NCBI RefSeq assembly: GCF_937952055.1
Contig: NZ_CALFYO010000019.1
Span: 248,001 to 312,000, forward strand
Origin: an uncultured Piscinibacter sp.
GTDB taxonomy: Bacteria > Pseudomonadota > Gammaproteobacteria > Burkholderiales > Burkholderiaceae_C
Direction: 5' to 3'
DNA: 64,000 nucleotides
Made by a program: the position numbers and the translations under genes. A model generated the notes under the pieces. That model ran no database searches. It was given only the letters and a program-made list of their open reading frames with translations, and was not told where the DNA came from. This document shows positions 16,119-26,617 of the stretch, in pieces (position 1 is the first letter of the stretch; each line of letters begins with the position of its first letter).

Positions 16119-16823
16119 ATGTCGACGAGCATGTCGGGATCGAGCTCGCCGCGGGCCGTGTTCATGGCTCGGGTCGGGCTCGCGGGAGAGTTGGCGATTC
16201 CCGCGGGGGCGACCACGCTGGCCCTCGTCGCGCATCCGACGGCTGCCGGCCGGGGCCACCCCGGCCACCGCTTCATGGGCGACGTGCTGCACGCCAACGG
16301 CGTGGCCACGCTGTCGATCGGTCTGCGCACCGCCGAGGAAGAAGCGCGCCGCGCCCCGCCAGCCGGCGCAGCGGAGCTCGTGCAGCGGCTGCGACTCGTG
16401 CTGGAGTGGCTGGCCGTCGACGCGGCGACGCGGTGCCTGCCCGTGGCATTGATCGGGGTCCACGAAGCAGCTGCGCTCTGTGCGCTGGCAGCACGCCAGC
16501 CCGGCTTCGAGCCGATCCGGTCGGTGGTGCTGCTCGATGGCTGGGTCGACCTGCGCGACGCCGAGGTCGCCGCCTGGTGCCAGCCCACGCTGTGCATCGC
16601 CGGTCGCCACGGCATCGCGCGGTCGGGCCAGCCGCTGGCGGGCGCGCGCTCGCTCCCGCCGCCGCACCGGCTCGTCAAGCTGCCCATGCAGACGCAGCCA
16701 CGCGTCTGCTCCGGGGCCTTCCAGGCCATGGCCTGCGAGGTCACGTCGTGGCTCCGGCTGCGAATGCCATCACCCCGTGAACCGGCGGCGCCAGCGGTCG
16801 ATGAGCTTGCGTCGGCTCAATGA
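16119..16823 (+). CDS. Alpha/beta-hydrolase-like protein lacking the nucleophile serine (copy 1)
   Basis: 234 residues, starting at ATG 16119 just after a purine-rich GAGGGGAG ribosome-binding site. Strand/turn patterns are those of small dienelactone-hydrolase-type proteins: LALVAHPTAAGRGHPGHRF near residue 35, ALIGVHEAAALCALAA near 111, and PTLCIAGRHG late in the chain. The nucleophile elbow, normally G-x-S-x-G, reads GVHEAA, so Ser is replaced and hydrolase activity is doubtful. It overlaps the next gene by 23 bases. That gene encodes a second protein of the same layout. A perfect TTGA-N6-TCAA palindrome upstream suggests control by an FNR-type regulator. Confidence 0.75.
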   Translation: MSTSMSGSSSPRAVFMARVGLAGELAIPAGATTLALVAHPTAAGRGHPGHRFMGDVLHANGVATLSIGLRTAEEEARRAPPAGAAELVQRLRLVLEWLAVDAATRCLPVALIGVHEAAALCALAARQPGFEPIRSVVLLDGWVDLRDAEVAAWCQPTLCIAGRHGIARSGQPLAGARSLPPPHRLVKLPMQTQPRVCSGAFQAMACEVTSWLRLRMPSPREPAAPAVDELASAQ

Positions 16824-17499
16824 CGCAGCGGGGGCGGAGAACATCATCGTCACGGACAAGGGGACGGTGGTGGTCAGACAGGTCAGCGGCGAAACCATCC
16901 GCATGGGGCTGCCCGAGTGGACGGCGGACTATGAAGGCGTGGCGCGCCCGCTGGGGGTGGTCGCGTTGCCGCAGGCCGACGCCATGCAGGGCGCGGCGGC
17001 CGGCACACGCCAGCTGTCCGAGGTGCTGCACGGCTGCGGCTTCGCCACCCTGGTCTTCGACATGCAGCTGCCCGGCGACGGCAACGACCTGGACCGCCTC
17101 TCGCGACGCATCGTCGACGTGCTGGGCTGGCTGCGCGAGCGCCATGCCGGCATGGAGGTGGGTGTGTTCGGCACGCGGCTGGTGGCCAGCGCGGCACTGC
17201 AGGCGGTCGCGCAGCGGCCCGGCATCGCGACGGCTCTGGTCATGCGCAGCGCCTCGCCGGCGCTGGTCAGTGCGAACCTGGCAGACGTGCAGGCTGCCAC
17301 GCTGCTGATCGTCGGTGACGATGACGCCCAGTTGCTGCAGTCCAGCCGCGCGGCACTGCGCGTGCTCACCTGCACGAAGCGGCTCGAGGTGGTGCCCGGC
17401 GCGGGTCAGTCGACCGACGAACGCGGCGTGCGCGAGACCGTGGCGCATCTGGCCGGCGCCTGGTTCAAGCGGCATCTGACCGCTGGCCGGCTGCAATGA
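16801..17499 (+). CDS. Alpha/beta-hydrolase-like protein lacking the nucleophile serine (copy 2)
   Basis: 232 residues with the same core order as the preceding gene: LGVVALPQADAMQG near residue 51, EVLHGCGFATLVFDMQL, the elbow region VGVFGTRLVASAAL near 120, and ATLLIVGDDDAQLL. The elbow carries G-T-R-L-V instead of G-x-S-x-G. It has an extra N-terminal beta segment (ENIIVTDKGTVVVRQVSG). In other proteobacteria such proteins occur next to phosphoribosyltransferases in stress clusters, but none is visible here. It is translated from within the 3' end of copy 1, so the two are probably co-translated. Possible heterodimer partner (inference). Confidence 0.72.
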   Translation: MSLRRLNDAAGAENIIVTDKGTVVVRQVSGETIRMGLPEWTADYEGVARPLGVVALPQADAMQGAAAGTRQLSEVLHGCGFATLVFDMQLPGDGNDLDRLSRRIVDVLGWLRERHAGMEVGVFGTRLVASAALQAVAQRPGIATALVMRSASPALVSANLADVQAATLLIVGDDDAQLLQSSRAALRVLTCTKRLEVVPGAGQSTDERGVRETVAHLAGAWFKRHLTAGRLQ

Positions 17500-17566
17500 C
17501 AGGCGCCGGGGGTGCCCCCCTTGAACGACCGGCGCATCGACCGCGAGGCCGTGCCGGGCCGTGTGC

Positions 17567-18280
17567 TCACGTGGACGATGTCGCAGCCACCGACGCCGGC
17601 GGCCCGGACTCCTCGTCCGTCGGGCTCGCGCTGGCGAGGCCGTGCTCCAGGCCGTAGCGCACCAGGTCGGCCAGCGTGTGCAGGTCCAGCTTCTCCTGGA
17701 TGCGGCTCTTGTGCGTGCTGATGGTCTTCACCGACAGGTGCAGCGCGTTGGCGATGTCGGTCGGGCGCTGACCGGCAACGAGCCGGCGCAGCACCTCGAG
17801 CTCGCGGTCCGACAGCTGCGAATGGCGCGGCACGCCCGTGCCGCCGTGCAGATGCAGCACGACGCGCTCGGCCAACTCGGGCGTCACGTAGGCACCGCCG
17901 CCCATCACCTTGCGCGCCGCCCGGATCAATTCGCCGGACGCGCCATCCTTGGTGATGTAGCCGTTCGCGCCGGCCTTGAAGGCGCGCATCGCGTACTGTT
18001 CCTCGGCATGCATGCTCAGCACCAGCATCGCCACGCGGCCGAACTCGTCGCGGATGCGGCGGATCAGCTCCAGCCCGCTCATGCCCGGCATCGAAAGGTC
18101 GACGATCACCAGATCGGCATGCTCGCGTCGCAGCCACTCGAGGGCCTGGAAGCCGCTGCTGGCCTCGTCCACGGACCATCCCTCGCCGGCCCCGGTGAGA
18201 ATGCGTGCCAGACCTTCGCGCACCACTGCGTGATCGTCGACGATCAGGATGCGCCGGGTGGACTGCGCCGCTGTCTTCAT
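17567..18280 (-). CDS. NarL/FixJ-family response regulator
   Basis: 237 residues: receiver domain (about 10-125) plus LuxR-type HTH (about 150-215). The phospho-acceptor Asp lies in LVIVDLSMPGMSGLEL, with acidic pocket ILIVDDHAVV and Lys in GANGYITKDG. The HTH reads LSDRELEVLRRLVAGQRPTDIANAL, then LHLSVKTISTHKSRIQEKL. It overlaps the histidine-kinase stop by four bases, so the pair is co-translated. A Ser/Pro-rich tail of about 20 residues follows the HTH. It is near the acyl-CoA synthetase/dehydrogenase operon and may control it. The target sites are not identifiable. Confidence 0.93.
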   Translation of the reverse strand: MKTAAQSTRRILIVDDHAVVREGLARILTGAGEGWSVDEASSGFQALEWLRREHADLVIVDLSMPGMSGLELIRRIRDEFGRVAMLVLSMHAEEQYAMRAFKAGANGYITKDGASGELIRAARKVMGGGAYVTPELAERVVLHLHGGTGVPRHSQLSDRELEVLRRLVAGQRPTDIANALHLSVKTISTHKSRIQEKLDLHTLADLVRYGLEHGLASASPTDEESGPPASVAATSST

Positions 18281-19770
18281 ATGCCGTCTCCTGCCGTCAA
18301 GAAAGCACCCGGTCGCGGCCGCGGGCCCAGCGGCAACCGCACCGTCAGGCGCGCGCCGCTGCCCGGCGCATTGGTGTACTCCAGCCGACCGCCCAGCATG
18401 GTGGCGCGCTCGCGCATGCCCAGCAGGCCGAACGAGCCTTCGCGCTGCATCGCGCCTTGCGGGTAGCCGATGCCGTTGTCCTCGACGACGAGCTCGAGTT
18501 CGCCGTCGTGCTGCCTCAGCGTCACCGTCGCGTCGGTGGCGCGGGCGTGGCGGGCCACGTTGGTCAGGGCTTCCTGCACCATGCGGAACACGGCAGTGGC
18601 CACGCGGTCCTCGACCGGCGCGTCGTTCTCGCTCAGGCGCACCGCCACCTCGATGCCCATGCGGCGAGAAGCCTCGCGCGCCAGCCATTCGATCGCCGCG
18701 TTCAGGCCCAGGTCGTCGAGCATCATCGGCCGCAGGTCGGACGAGATGCGCCGCACCGAGGCCAGCGTGTCGTCGAGCATCGTCATCAGGCCCTCCACGC
18801 GCTCCTTTCGAGCCGCCACCGTGCCCACGCCGGGCAGCGCCGAGAGTTCCATCTTCAAGGCGGTGAGGCGCTGGCCGAGCTCGTCGTGCAGCTCTCGGGC
18901 GATGCGGCGGCGTTCCTCCTCTCGCGCTTCGACCACGCTGGTGGAAAGCCGGCGCAACGTGGTGCGCGATTGCTCCAGCTCGGCCAGCTCGAGGCGGCGC
19001 TGCGTCACGTCGGCCACCACCATCTGAACCGTCGTCCTGCCGTGGTCGGGCAGTCCGGCCAGCGCAATCTCGACCTCGCGCCGCGTGCCGTCGGCGCGGG
19101 CCACGGTGCTGAGCACGACCTCGACGTCGCGCGCCCCGGCCAGCGCGCGCTCCAGCTGTTCGTGCATGGCACCGTGCGAATCCGGCTCCAGCAGTTCGTG
19201 CAGGGCGTGGCCGACGACGGGGCGCCCGAACAGACGCGCGGCGGCCTGATTGGCGAACACGATGCGGTCTTTCTCGGCGATCCAGATCGCCACCGGCGCC
19301 AGCTCGAACACCGAACGGAGGCGTCGCTTGAATCGATCGAAATCCTCGCGCAACTGGCGCTCCTCGCTCAGGTCGAGCACGAGGGCGGCGAAGTACCGGC
19401 GCAGGCTGCGGCCATCGGCCATGTCGACGCGCGACAGCGTGATCTCCACCGGGAACTCGCTGCCGTCCAGGCGCGTCGCGGTGACATGACGGTGCCGCGC
19501 CATGCGCTGCTGGAGCAACTCCGACGCTGCAAACTCGCGCACGTGCGCGCCATGCGCGAAGCGGTGCTGCGCCGGGATGAAGACATCGATCGACCGTCCG
19601 AGCACCTGCGACAGCGTGCAGTGGAACATGCGCTCGGCGGCCGGGTTCAGCGCGACGATCCGCTGCCCTTCGTCGACCATCACGATGGCCTCCTGGGCGG
19701 CCTGCAGGATGCCGCCGATCGGGCGGTCGAACAGATCGAACGGAGTCCCCTCTTGCGGAATCGCGCTCAT
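18277..19770 (-). CDS. PAS-domain sensor histidine kinase (HisKA_3 type)
   Basis: 497 residues, apparently cytoplasmic because no membrane helix is seen. PAS 1 (about 15-125) begins ILQAAQEAIVMVDEGQRIVA. PAS 2 (about 155-270) begins VFELAPVAIWIAEKDRIVF. HisKA_3 follows with the phospho-His in RRIARELHDELGQRLTALK, and then an HATPase with VQEALTNVARHARA and VVEDNGIGYP plus GSFGLLGMRERA. The two PAS domains suggest sensing of a soluble or redox signal, although no haem- or FMN-binding cysteine/histidine signature is clear. The kinase is the first gene of a two-gene unit with the NarL-type regulator and is divergent from the acs-type operon 363 bp away. Confidence 0.93.
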   Translation of the reverse strand: MSAIPQEGTPFDLFDRPIGGILQAAQEAIVMVDEGQRIVALNPAAERMFHCTLSQVLGRSIDVFIPAQHRFAHGAHVREFAASELLQQRMARHRHVTATRLDGSEFPVEITLSRVDMADGRSLRRYFAALVLDLSEERQLREDFDRFKRRLRSVFELAPVAIWIAEKDRIVFANQAAARLFGRPVVGHALHELLEPDSHGAMHEQLERALAGARDVEVVLSTVARADGTRREVEIALAGLPDHGRTTVQMVVADVTQRRLELAELEQSRTTLRRLSTSVVEAREEERRRIARELHDELGQRLTALKMELSALPGVGTVAARKERVEGLMTMLDDTLASVRRISSDLRPMMLDDLGLNAAIEWLAREASRRMGIEVAVRLSENDAPVEDRVATAVFRMVQEALTNVARHARATDATVTLRQHDGELELVVEDNGIGYPQGAMQREGSFGLLGMRERATMLGGRLEYTNAPGSGARLTVRLPLGPRPRPGAFLTAGDGI

Positions 19771-20133
19771 CGGACGGCCTGCCTGTGTGGAGTCATCGGG
19801 TCATTCAAGGCACCGTGGCGCACGTTCACTCCCCCCGTGCGCCGCGGCGACATGCGATCGTAGGCGCCTGCTGCCCGCAGCGGGGTCGGCCGCTTCGCTG
19901 CGCTTGATGCAGCGCAAATCACCTGCGGGTACCCGCCTGGGTAACCGGTCGATTGTGCAGCCGGAGCGTTCCCGAAGCTCAGGGGCGCGCCGGCGGAACC
20001 GGTCCTCGCGGCTCCTGACTCGGGCCGGCGCGGGTTTTTCAGACGCGGGCACCTCCCGCCCCGACGCTGCCCGATTGCGCTGGCTCAATCCAGGCGGCAT
20101 CCGGCGGCGCAGCATGCGCTCAGACCCTCTTCG
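19771..20133. other. Intergenic control region between kinase and synthetase operon
   Basis: 363 bases with no credible gene. It contains the perfect 12-bp palindrome GCGGGTACCCGC at 19925-19936, a TTGATGCAGCGCAA element at 19904-19917 (one mismatch from TTGA-N6-TCAA) and TTGCGCTGGCTCAA at 20075-20088. It must carry divergent promoters for the kinase and the synthetase operon. Confidence 0.5.
20075..20088. promoter_or_regulatory. FNR/CRP-type operator candidate upstream of the synthetase operon
   Basis: TTGCGCTGGCTCAA has one mismatch to TTGA-N6-TCAA and ends 45 bp before the synthetase start. It shares the core CTGGCTCA with the sites at 47384 and 49060. Confidence 0.5.
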
Positions 20134-21908
<1,775 letters not shown>

Positions 21909-21912
<4 letters not shown>

Positions 21913-22916
21913 AGCTGCCGGAGTCGCTGACCTTCCGGACCGACGTGCGCCAGCACGAGCGCGCCTTCTGCCTCGAGCGCGTGCGCGACATGGTGCGCAT
22001 CCGCCGCCTGGAGGAGCGCTGCGCGCAGCTCTACGGCGAGCAGAAGATCCGCGGCTTCCTGCACCTCTACATCGGCGAGGAGGCGGTGGCCGCCGGCGTG
22101 ATGCCGAACCTGCAGCCGCAGGACAACGTGCTGGCCACCTACCGCGAGCATGGCCACGCGCTGCTGCGTGGCGTCGGCATGAACGAGATCATGGCCGAGA
22201 TGTTCGGCAAGCAGGAGGGCTGCTCGCGCGGCCACGGCGGCTCGATGCACCTGTTCGACCGTGCCACGCGCTTCTTCGGCGGCAATGCCATCGTCGCCGG
22301 CGGCCTGCCCCTCGCCGTCGGGCTGGCACTGGCCGACGTGCAACTCGGGCGCGACGACGCCGTCACCGTCTGCTTCTTCGGCGAAGGCGCGGTGGCCGAG
22401 GGCGCCTTCCACGAGTCGCTCAACCTCGCCGGGCTGTGGCGGCTGCCGGTGCTGTTCGTCTGCGAGAACAACCTCTACGCGATGGGCACGGCGCTGTCGC
22501 GCTCGCAGGCCTCCATCGACCTGACCGCCAAGGCGGGCGCCTACGGCATTGCCCACGCGCAGGTCAACGGCATGAACGTGCTGACGGTGCACGAGGCGGC
22601 GCGCGCGGCGGTCGAGCAGGTGCGCACGCAGCGCACGCCGTTCTTCCTGGAGACGCACACCTACCGCTTCCGCGCGCACTCGATGTTCGACAGCGAGCTG
22701 TACCGCGACAAGGCCGAGGTCGAGCGCTGGAAGCAGCACGGCCCCATCCACGGCTTCACCGAGCGGCTGAAGGCGGCGGGCATGCTCAGCGAGGACGAGT
22801 TCCAGGCCATCGACCAGGAGGCGCTGGCCGAGGTCGAGGCGGCAGTCCAGTTCGCCGAAGCCGGCACCTGGGAGCCGCCCGAGCGGCTGCTCGACGACGT
22901 GGTGGCCGGCCCATGA
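21909..22916 (+). CDS. 2-oxoacid/acetoin dehydrogenase E1 component, alpha subunit
   Basis: Thiamine-diphosphate-dependent decarboxylase subunit, 335 residues. It contains [19 protein letters not shown], the TPP-binding GDG-type block [18 protein letters not shown] with ENNLYAMGT, and the phospho-loop region [23 protein letters not shown] replaces the canonical GDGA as often seen in this family. The length and split alpha/beta organisation match pyruvate and acetoin dehydrogenases of the heterotetrameric type. The substrate (pyruvate, acetoin or other) cannot be fixed. The acetyl-CoA synthetase next door favours an acetyl product. It overlaps both neighbours by four bases. Confidence 0.93.
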
Positions 22917-23917
22917 CGCGCACGGTGAGCTACCGCGAGGCCCTGCGCGAGGCGCATCGCGAGGCGCTGCAGCGCGATCCGCGCGTCTTCCTGATGGGCG
23001 AGGACGTCGGCCGCTATGGCGGCAGCTATGCGGTCAGCAAGGGGCTGCTGGCCGAGTTCGGCGAGCAGCGCATCCGCGACACGCCGCTGTCGGAGCTGGG
23101 CTTCGTCGGCGCCGGCGTGGGTGCGGCGATGGGCGGTGCGCGGCCGATCGTCGAGGTGATGACGGTGAACTTCAGCCTGCTCGCGCTGGATGCCATCGTC
23201 AATAGCGCGGCGCTGCTGCGCCACATGTCCGGCGGGCAGTTCGGCGTGCCGCTGGTCGTGCGCATGGCCACCGGCGCCGGGCGGCAGCTCGCCGCGCAGC
23301 ACTCGCACAGCCTGGAGAACTGGTACGCGCATGTGCCGGGCCTGCGCGTGCTCGCACCGGCCACGGTGGAGGACGCGCGCGGCATGCTCTGGAGCGCGCT
23401 GCAGGACCCGGACCCGGTGGTGATCTTCGAGCATGCGCAGCTCTACAACCTGGAGGGTGAACTGCCCGAGCCGTTCAGCACCGACATCGCCCATGCGGCG
23501 GTGCGCCGCGCCGGCCGCGACCTGTCGATCGTCACCTACGGCGGCTGCTTGCCCAAGGCGCTGGAGGCGGCGCAGGCACTGGCCGGCGAAGGCATCGAGG
23601 CCGAGGTGCTGGACCTGCGCGTGCTGCGACCGCTGGACGACGCCGCCATCGCCGCCAGCGTGCGCAAGACGCGCCGCCTGCTGGTGGTCGACGAGGGCTG
23701 GCGCAGCGGCAGCCTGGCCGCGGAAGTGATGGCGCGCGTGGTCGAGCAGGCCTTCTACGAACTCGACGCGCCGCCGGCGCGCGTGTGCAGCGAGGAGGTG
23801 CCGATTCCCTACGCCAAGCACATGGAGGAGGCGGCGCTGCCGCAGCCGGCGAAGATCGTCGCGGTGGCGAAGCGGATGCTGGGGCCTTCCGACGGCAGCG
23901 GCAGTGCCCGGCGATGA
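22913..23917 (+). CDS. 2-oxoacid/acetoin dehydrogenase E1 component, beta subunit
   Basis: Transketolase-like beta subunit, 334 residues. It opens [20 protein letters not shown] with [18 protein letters not shown], then [20 protein letters not shown] and the catalytic region [21 protein letters not shown]. The C-terminal transketolase domain carries [18 protein letters not shown]. No truncation is seen. It forms the E1 heterotetramer with the upstream subunit. Confidence 0.93.
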   Translation: MTRTVSYREALREAHREALQRDPRVFLMGEDVGRYGGSYAVSKGLLAEFGEQRIRDTPLSELGFVGAGVGAAMGGARPIVEVMTVNFSLLALDAIVNSAALLRHMSGGQFGVPLVVRMATGAGRQLAAQHSHSLENWYAHVPGLRVLAPATVEDARGMLWSALQDPDPVVIFEHAQLYNLEGELPEPFSTDIAHAAVRRAGRDLSIVTYGGCLPKALEAAQALAGEGIEAEVLDLRVLRPLDDAAIAASVRKTRRLLVVDEGWRSGSLAAEVMARVVEQAFYELDAPPARVCSEEVPIPYAKHMEEAALPQPAKIVAVAKRMLGPSDGSGSARR

Positions 23918-25095
23918 TCGACTTCAAGCTGCCCTCGCTCGGCGCCGACATGGACGAGGGCACGCTGCTCGAGTGGCGCGTCGCCCCCGGGCAGGGGGTG
24001 AACAAGGGCGACATCATCGCCGTGGTCGACACCAGCAAGGCGGCCATCGACATCGAGGTCTGGGAGCCGGGCACGGTGCACGAGCTGATTGCGCAGGTCG
24101 GGCAGACAATTCCGGTGGGCACGGTGATGGCGCGGCTGCTCGCGCCGGGCGAGGCGGCGGGAGAGCCGGCGGCGGGGGCGCCCGCGGTCGCGGCGGCGGC
24201 GCCGAAGGCCACGGTAGCGCCGGCGCCGCCGCCGGGCGCCACCGTCACGCCGGCGGCGGCTCCCGCCGGGCTGGCGCGCCGACCCGTCACGCCGGCGGCG
24301 CGCCGCCGCGCGGCGGAACTCGCCGTGGCGCTGGAGACGGTCGCAGGCACCGGGCCCGACGGCGCGATCACGTTGGCGGACGTCGAGCGCGCGGCGCAGC
24401 GCCCCGTGGCTGCGCCCGCACCGCTCGACCGTGGCGCCGAGATGCGCAAGGTCATCGCCGCGGCGATGGCACGCTCCAAGCGGGAGATCCCGCACTACTA
24501 CCTCGCCGAGCCGGTGCCGATGCGCGGCGCGCTGGACTGGCTGCGCGGGTACAACGCGAATCAGCCGGTGACGCAGCGGCTGCTGAGCGCGGTGCTGCTG
24601 CTCAAGGCGGTGGCGCTGGCGCTGCGCGAGGTGCCGGAGATGAACGGCCTGTTCGTCGACGGTGCCTTCCGCCCGGCGAGCGCAGCGCATGTCGGCGTGG
24701 CGATCTCGCTGCGCCGCGGCGGCTTGGTCGCGCCGGCGCTGCACGACGTGGGCGACAAGACCTTGCCGCAGCTGATGACCGAGCTCGGCGACCTGGTGCA
24801 GCGTGCCCGCGCCTTCAGCCTGCGCAGCTCGGAGATGGCCGACCCGACGATCACCGTCACCAACCTCGGCGACACCGGCGTCGAGGCGGTGCACGGCGTG
24901 ATCTACCCGCCGCAGGTGGCGCTGGTGGGCTTCGGCCGCATCGCCGAGCGGCCGTGGGTGGAGGAGGGGCGGATCGTCGCCATGCCCACGCTCACGGCGA
25001 CGCTCGCCGCCGACCACCGCGTCAGCGACGGCCACCGCGGCGCGATCTTCCTGGCCCGCGTGCGCGACCTGCTGCAGCGCCCGGCCGAACTGTGA
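23914..25095 (+). CDS. Dihydrolipoamide acyltransferase (E2)
   Basis: Core acyltransferase of the complex, 393 residues. The N-terminal lipoyl domain has the lipoylated Lys42 in [17 protein letters not shown]. An Ala/Pro-rich linker follows (about 80-120), then a peripheral-subunit-binding domain (about 122-160, [14 protein letters not shown]) and the catalytic domain ending in the active-site motif AADHRVSDG. There is only one lipoyl domain. No E3 (dihydrolipoamide dehydrogenase) gene accompanies it, so the complex must borrow one encoded elsewhere. It overlaps E1-beta by four bases and sits ten bases before the acyl carrier protein gene. Confidence 0.93.
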   Translation: MIDFKLPSLGADMDEGTLLEWRVAPGQGVNKGDIIAVVDTSKAAIDIEVWEPGTVHELIAQVGQTIPVGTVMARLLAPGEAAGEPAAGAPAVAAAAPKATVAPAPPPGATVTPAAAPAGLARRPVTPAARRRAAELAVALETVAGTGPDGAITLADVERAAQRPVAAPAPLDRGAEMRKVIAAAMARSKREIPHYYLAEPVPMRGALDWLRGYNANQPVTQRLLSAVLLLKAVALALREVPEMNGLFVDGAFRPASAAHVGVAISLRRGGLVAPALHDVGDKTLPQLMTELGDLVQRARAFSLRSSEMADPTITVTNLGDTGVEAVHGVIYPPQVALVGFGRIAERPWVEEGRIVAMPTLTATLAADHRVSDGHRGAIFLARVRDLLQRPAEL

Positions 25096-25105
25096 GGACA
25101 GCACG

Positions 25106-25363
25106 ATGACGAACGACGACATCCGCAGCGGCGTGCTGGCATCCATCTGCCGCATCGCGCCGGAAGTGGAACCCGGCGAGCTGCAGCCCGACCGGCCGCT
25201 GCGCGACCAGGTCGACCTCGACTCGATGGACTGGCTCAACGTGATCGTCGGCTTCCACCAGCGCTTCGGCGTCGACATCCCGGAAGCCGACTACGCGAAG
25301 CTGGTGACGCTGGACGGCATCGTCGCCTACCTCGCGCAGCGCCTGCCGGCACCGCCGGGGTGA
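25106..25363 (+). CDS. Acyl carrier protein
   Basis: 85-residue ACP. The 4'-phosphopantetheine attachment Ser40 is in VDLDSMDWLNVI, a DSM variant of the usual DSL. The four-helix pattern and acidic character fit. Its location inside a 2-oxoacid dehydrogenase operon, with no fatty-acid or polyketide genes nearby, is unusual. It might accept an acyl group from the E2 or from an AMP-forming synthetase, or serve a cofactor pathway (inference). The stop overlaps the next start by four bases (GTGA). Confidence 0.9.
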   Translation: MTNDDIRSGVLASICRIAPEVEPGELQPDRPLRDQVDLDSMDWLNVIVGFHQRFGVDIPEADYAKLVTLDGIVAYLAQRLPAPPG

Positions 25364-26004
25364 ATGCCGTCTTCGAGGCGTTCGCGCCGGTCGACGCCGC
25401 GGTCGCGACGGCCGTCGAGATGGCCGGGACGCCGACGCTGATCGAGTTCATGACCGCGCTCTCGGCCGCGCACACCTTGCATGGCATCAGCGTCATCCTC
25501 GCCGGCGCCTGTGCCTGGCTGCTGGCGCTGCGCGATCGCGCCGGCGCGCTGTGGCTGCCGCTCACGGTCTACAGCGGCGCCTTGCTCAACCACCTGCTCA
25601 AGCACGGCATCCAGCGCCCGCGGCCGGGGCAGGACGCGCTCGCGGCGACCGACTTCGCCTTTCCCAGCGGCCACGCGGCCGAGTCCACGTTGCTGTACGG
25701 CGCGCTGGCGGCCCTGGTGTTTCTGCACTCGGGCTCGCGCGGCCTGCGTGCTGCGGCGCTGGCCGGCGCGATGCTGATGGTGGTCCTGGTCGGTGCGAGC
25801 CGACTGGTGCTTCGTGCGCACTGGTTCAGCGACGTGATCGGCGGCGTGCTGGTCGGCGGCGTCTGGCTCGCGCTGTGCCTGGCCGCCTACGCCGCCAGGC
25901 GGCACCGATCAGCGCGGCGCGCCGACGATCAGCAGCGGCGTGCGCAGCTCGCCCAGCGGCAGCGCGGCCAGCGCCGTGGCGGGCAGCACGATGAGGTCGG
26001 CTGA
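25360..26004 (+). CDS. PAP2-family membrane phosphatase
   Basis: Phosphatidic-acid phosphatase type 2, 214 residues with about five membrane helices. The three signature blocks are KHGIQRPRPG, FPSGHAAES and SRLVLRAHWFSDVIGG, including the catalytic histidines. The start is a GTG overlapping the ACP stop. The last roughly 32 codons are a basic, Gln/Arg-rich tail that runs antisense through the 3' end of the Usp-like gene. The tail may not be functionally important. It is probably translated with the upstream operon and dephosphorylates a lipid phosphate or an isoprenyl diphosphate. Confidence 0.88.
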   Translation: MNAVFEAFAPVDAAVATAVEMAGTPTLIEFMTALSAAHTLHGISVILAGACAWLLALRDRAGALWLPLTVYSGALLNHLLKHGIQRPRPGQDALAATDFAFPSGHAAESTLLYGALAALVFLHSGSRGLRAAALAGAMLMVVLVGASRLVLRAHWFSDVIGGVLVGGVWLALCLAAYAARRHRSARRADDQQRRAQLAQRQRGQRRGGQHDEVG

Positions 26005-26559
26005 GGCCAGCTGCGACCCGTCGTGCGGATCGAACGGGCGCATCTCCAGCCGCGCGCCGATCGCGTGGGCGAGCTGCGTGGCCACCCGCATGGCCTGCGG
26101 TCCGCCCGGCGCCCCGCCGTCGAGCGCCACGATCAGCGGCCGCAGCCGACGGTGCGCGGCCTCGAAGCGACCGGGCGACGCGCCGACGAGCAGCAGGTCG
26201 GTCTCCTCGCGCAGCGCCAGCGCCGCCTGCGGCAGGGCGCCGCGCAGCACGCGCATCGACCAGCTCACCGCATGGCGCGCGCTGGCGCGGTCCGCCAGCG
26301 TGCGCAGACGCGCCGTCTGCACGCGCCAGCCGCGCTCCACGTCCTGCGGCGCCAGTGGCGCCCAGACGTGCACGGGGCTGGCCAGCACACGCGTTGCCGG
26401 CAGCGCGGCGGCGACCAGCGCGGCCGCGCTCTCCACGTAGACGAGCTGCAGCTCGCGCTGCATCAGCTGCGCCAGCGCGCAGGAGGCCTCCAGCAGCGCC
26501 GCCGCCACCAGCGCGTCGTCCAGCACGACGAGCACGCGCTCGCGCGGCACGGCGCTCAT
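25909..26559 (-). CDS. UspA-like protein, divergent
   Basis: 216 residues. The N-terminus (RERVLVVLDDALVAAALLEA) and EETDLLLVGASPGRFEAAHR follow a UspA-like Rossmann pattern, but the Gly-rich ATP loop is degenerate (VGASPGRFEA instead of GxxG-x9-G-S/T). The C-terminal half resembles a second, shorter Usp module ending TPLLIVGAPR. I therefore call it a degenerate tandem Usp. Its 3' end is overlapped on the opposite strand by the PAP2 gene for 96 bases. It sits 58 bases before the Lon-like gene on the same strand and could be in the same stress regulon. Confidence 0.65.
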   Translation of the reverse strand: MSAVPRERVLVVLDDALVAAALLEASCALAQLMQRELQLVYVESAAALVAAALPATRVLASPVHVWAPLAPQDVERGWRVQTARLRTLADRASARHAVSWSMRVLRGALPQAALALREETDLLLVGASPGRFEAAHRRLRPLIVALDGGAPGGPQAMRVATQLAHAIGARLEMRPFDPHDGSQLASADLIVLPATALAALPLGELRTPLLIVGAPR

Positions 26560-26617
26560 CGGGCGGCTCTCCGTGCGGCGCGCCGCCGGACGGGCGCCAT
26601 GCAGCGGCTTGGCGCGT

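Noticed and set aside
17508..17520. GGGGGTGCCCCCC as a terminator between convergent genes
   Set aside because: Loop too small for a stable hairpin and no U-tract.
19925..19936. Palindrome GCGGGTACCCGC as an operator
   Set aside because: Perfect palindrome but without a second copy or a known match; noted in the intergenic entry only.
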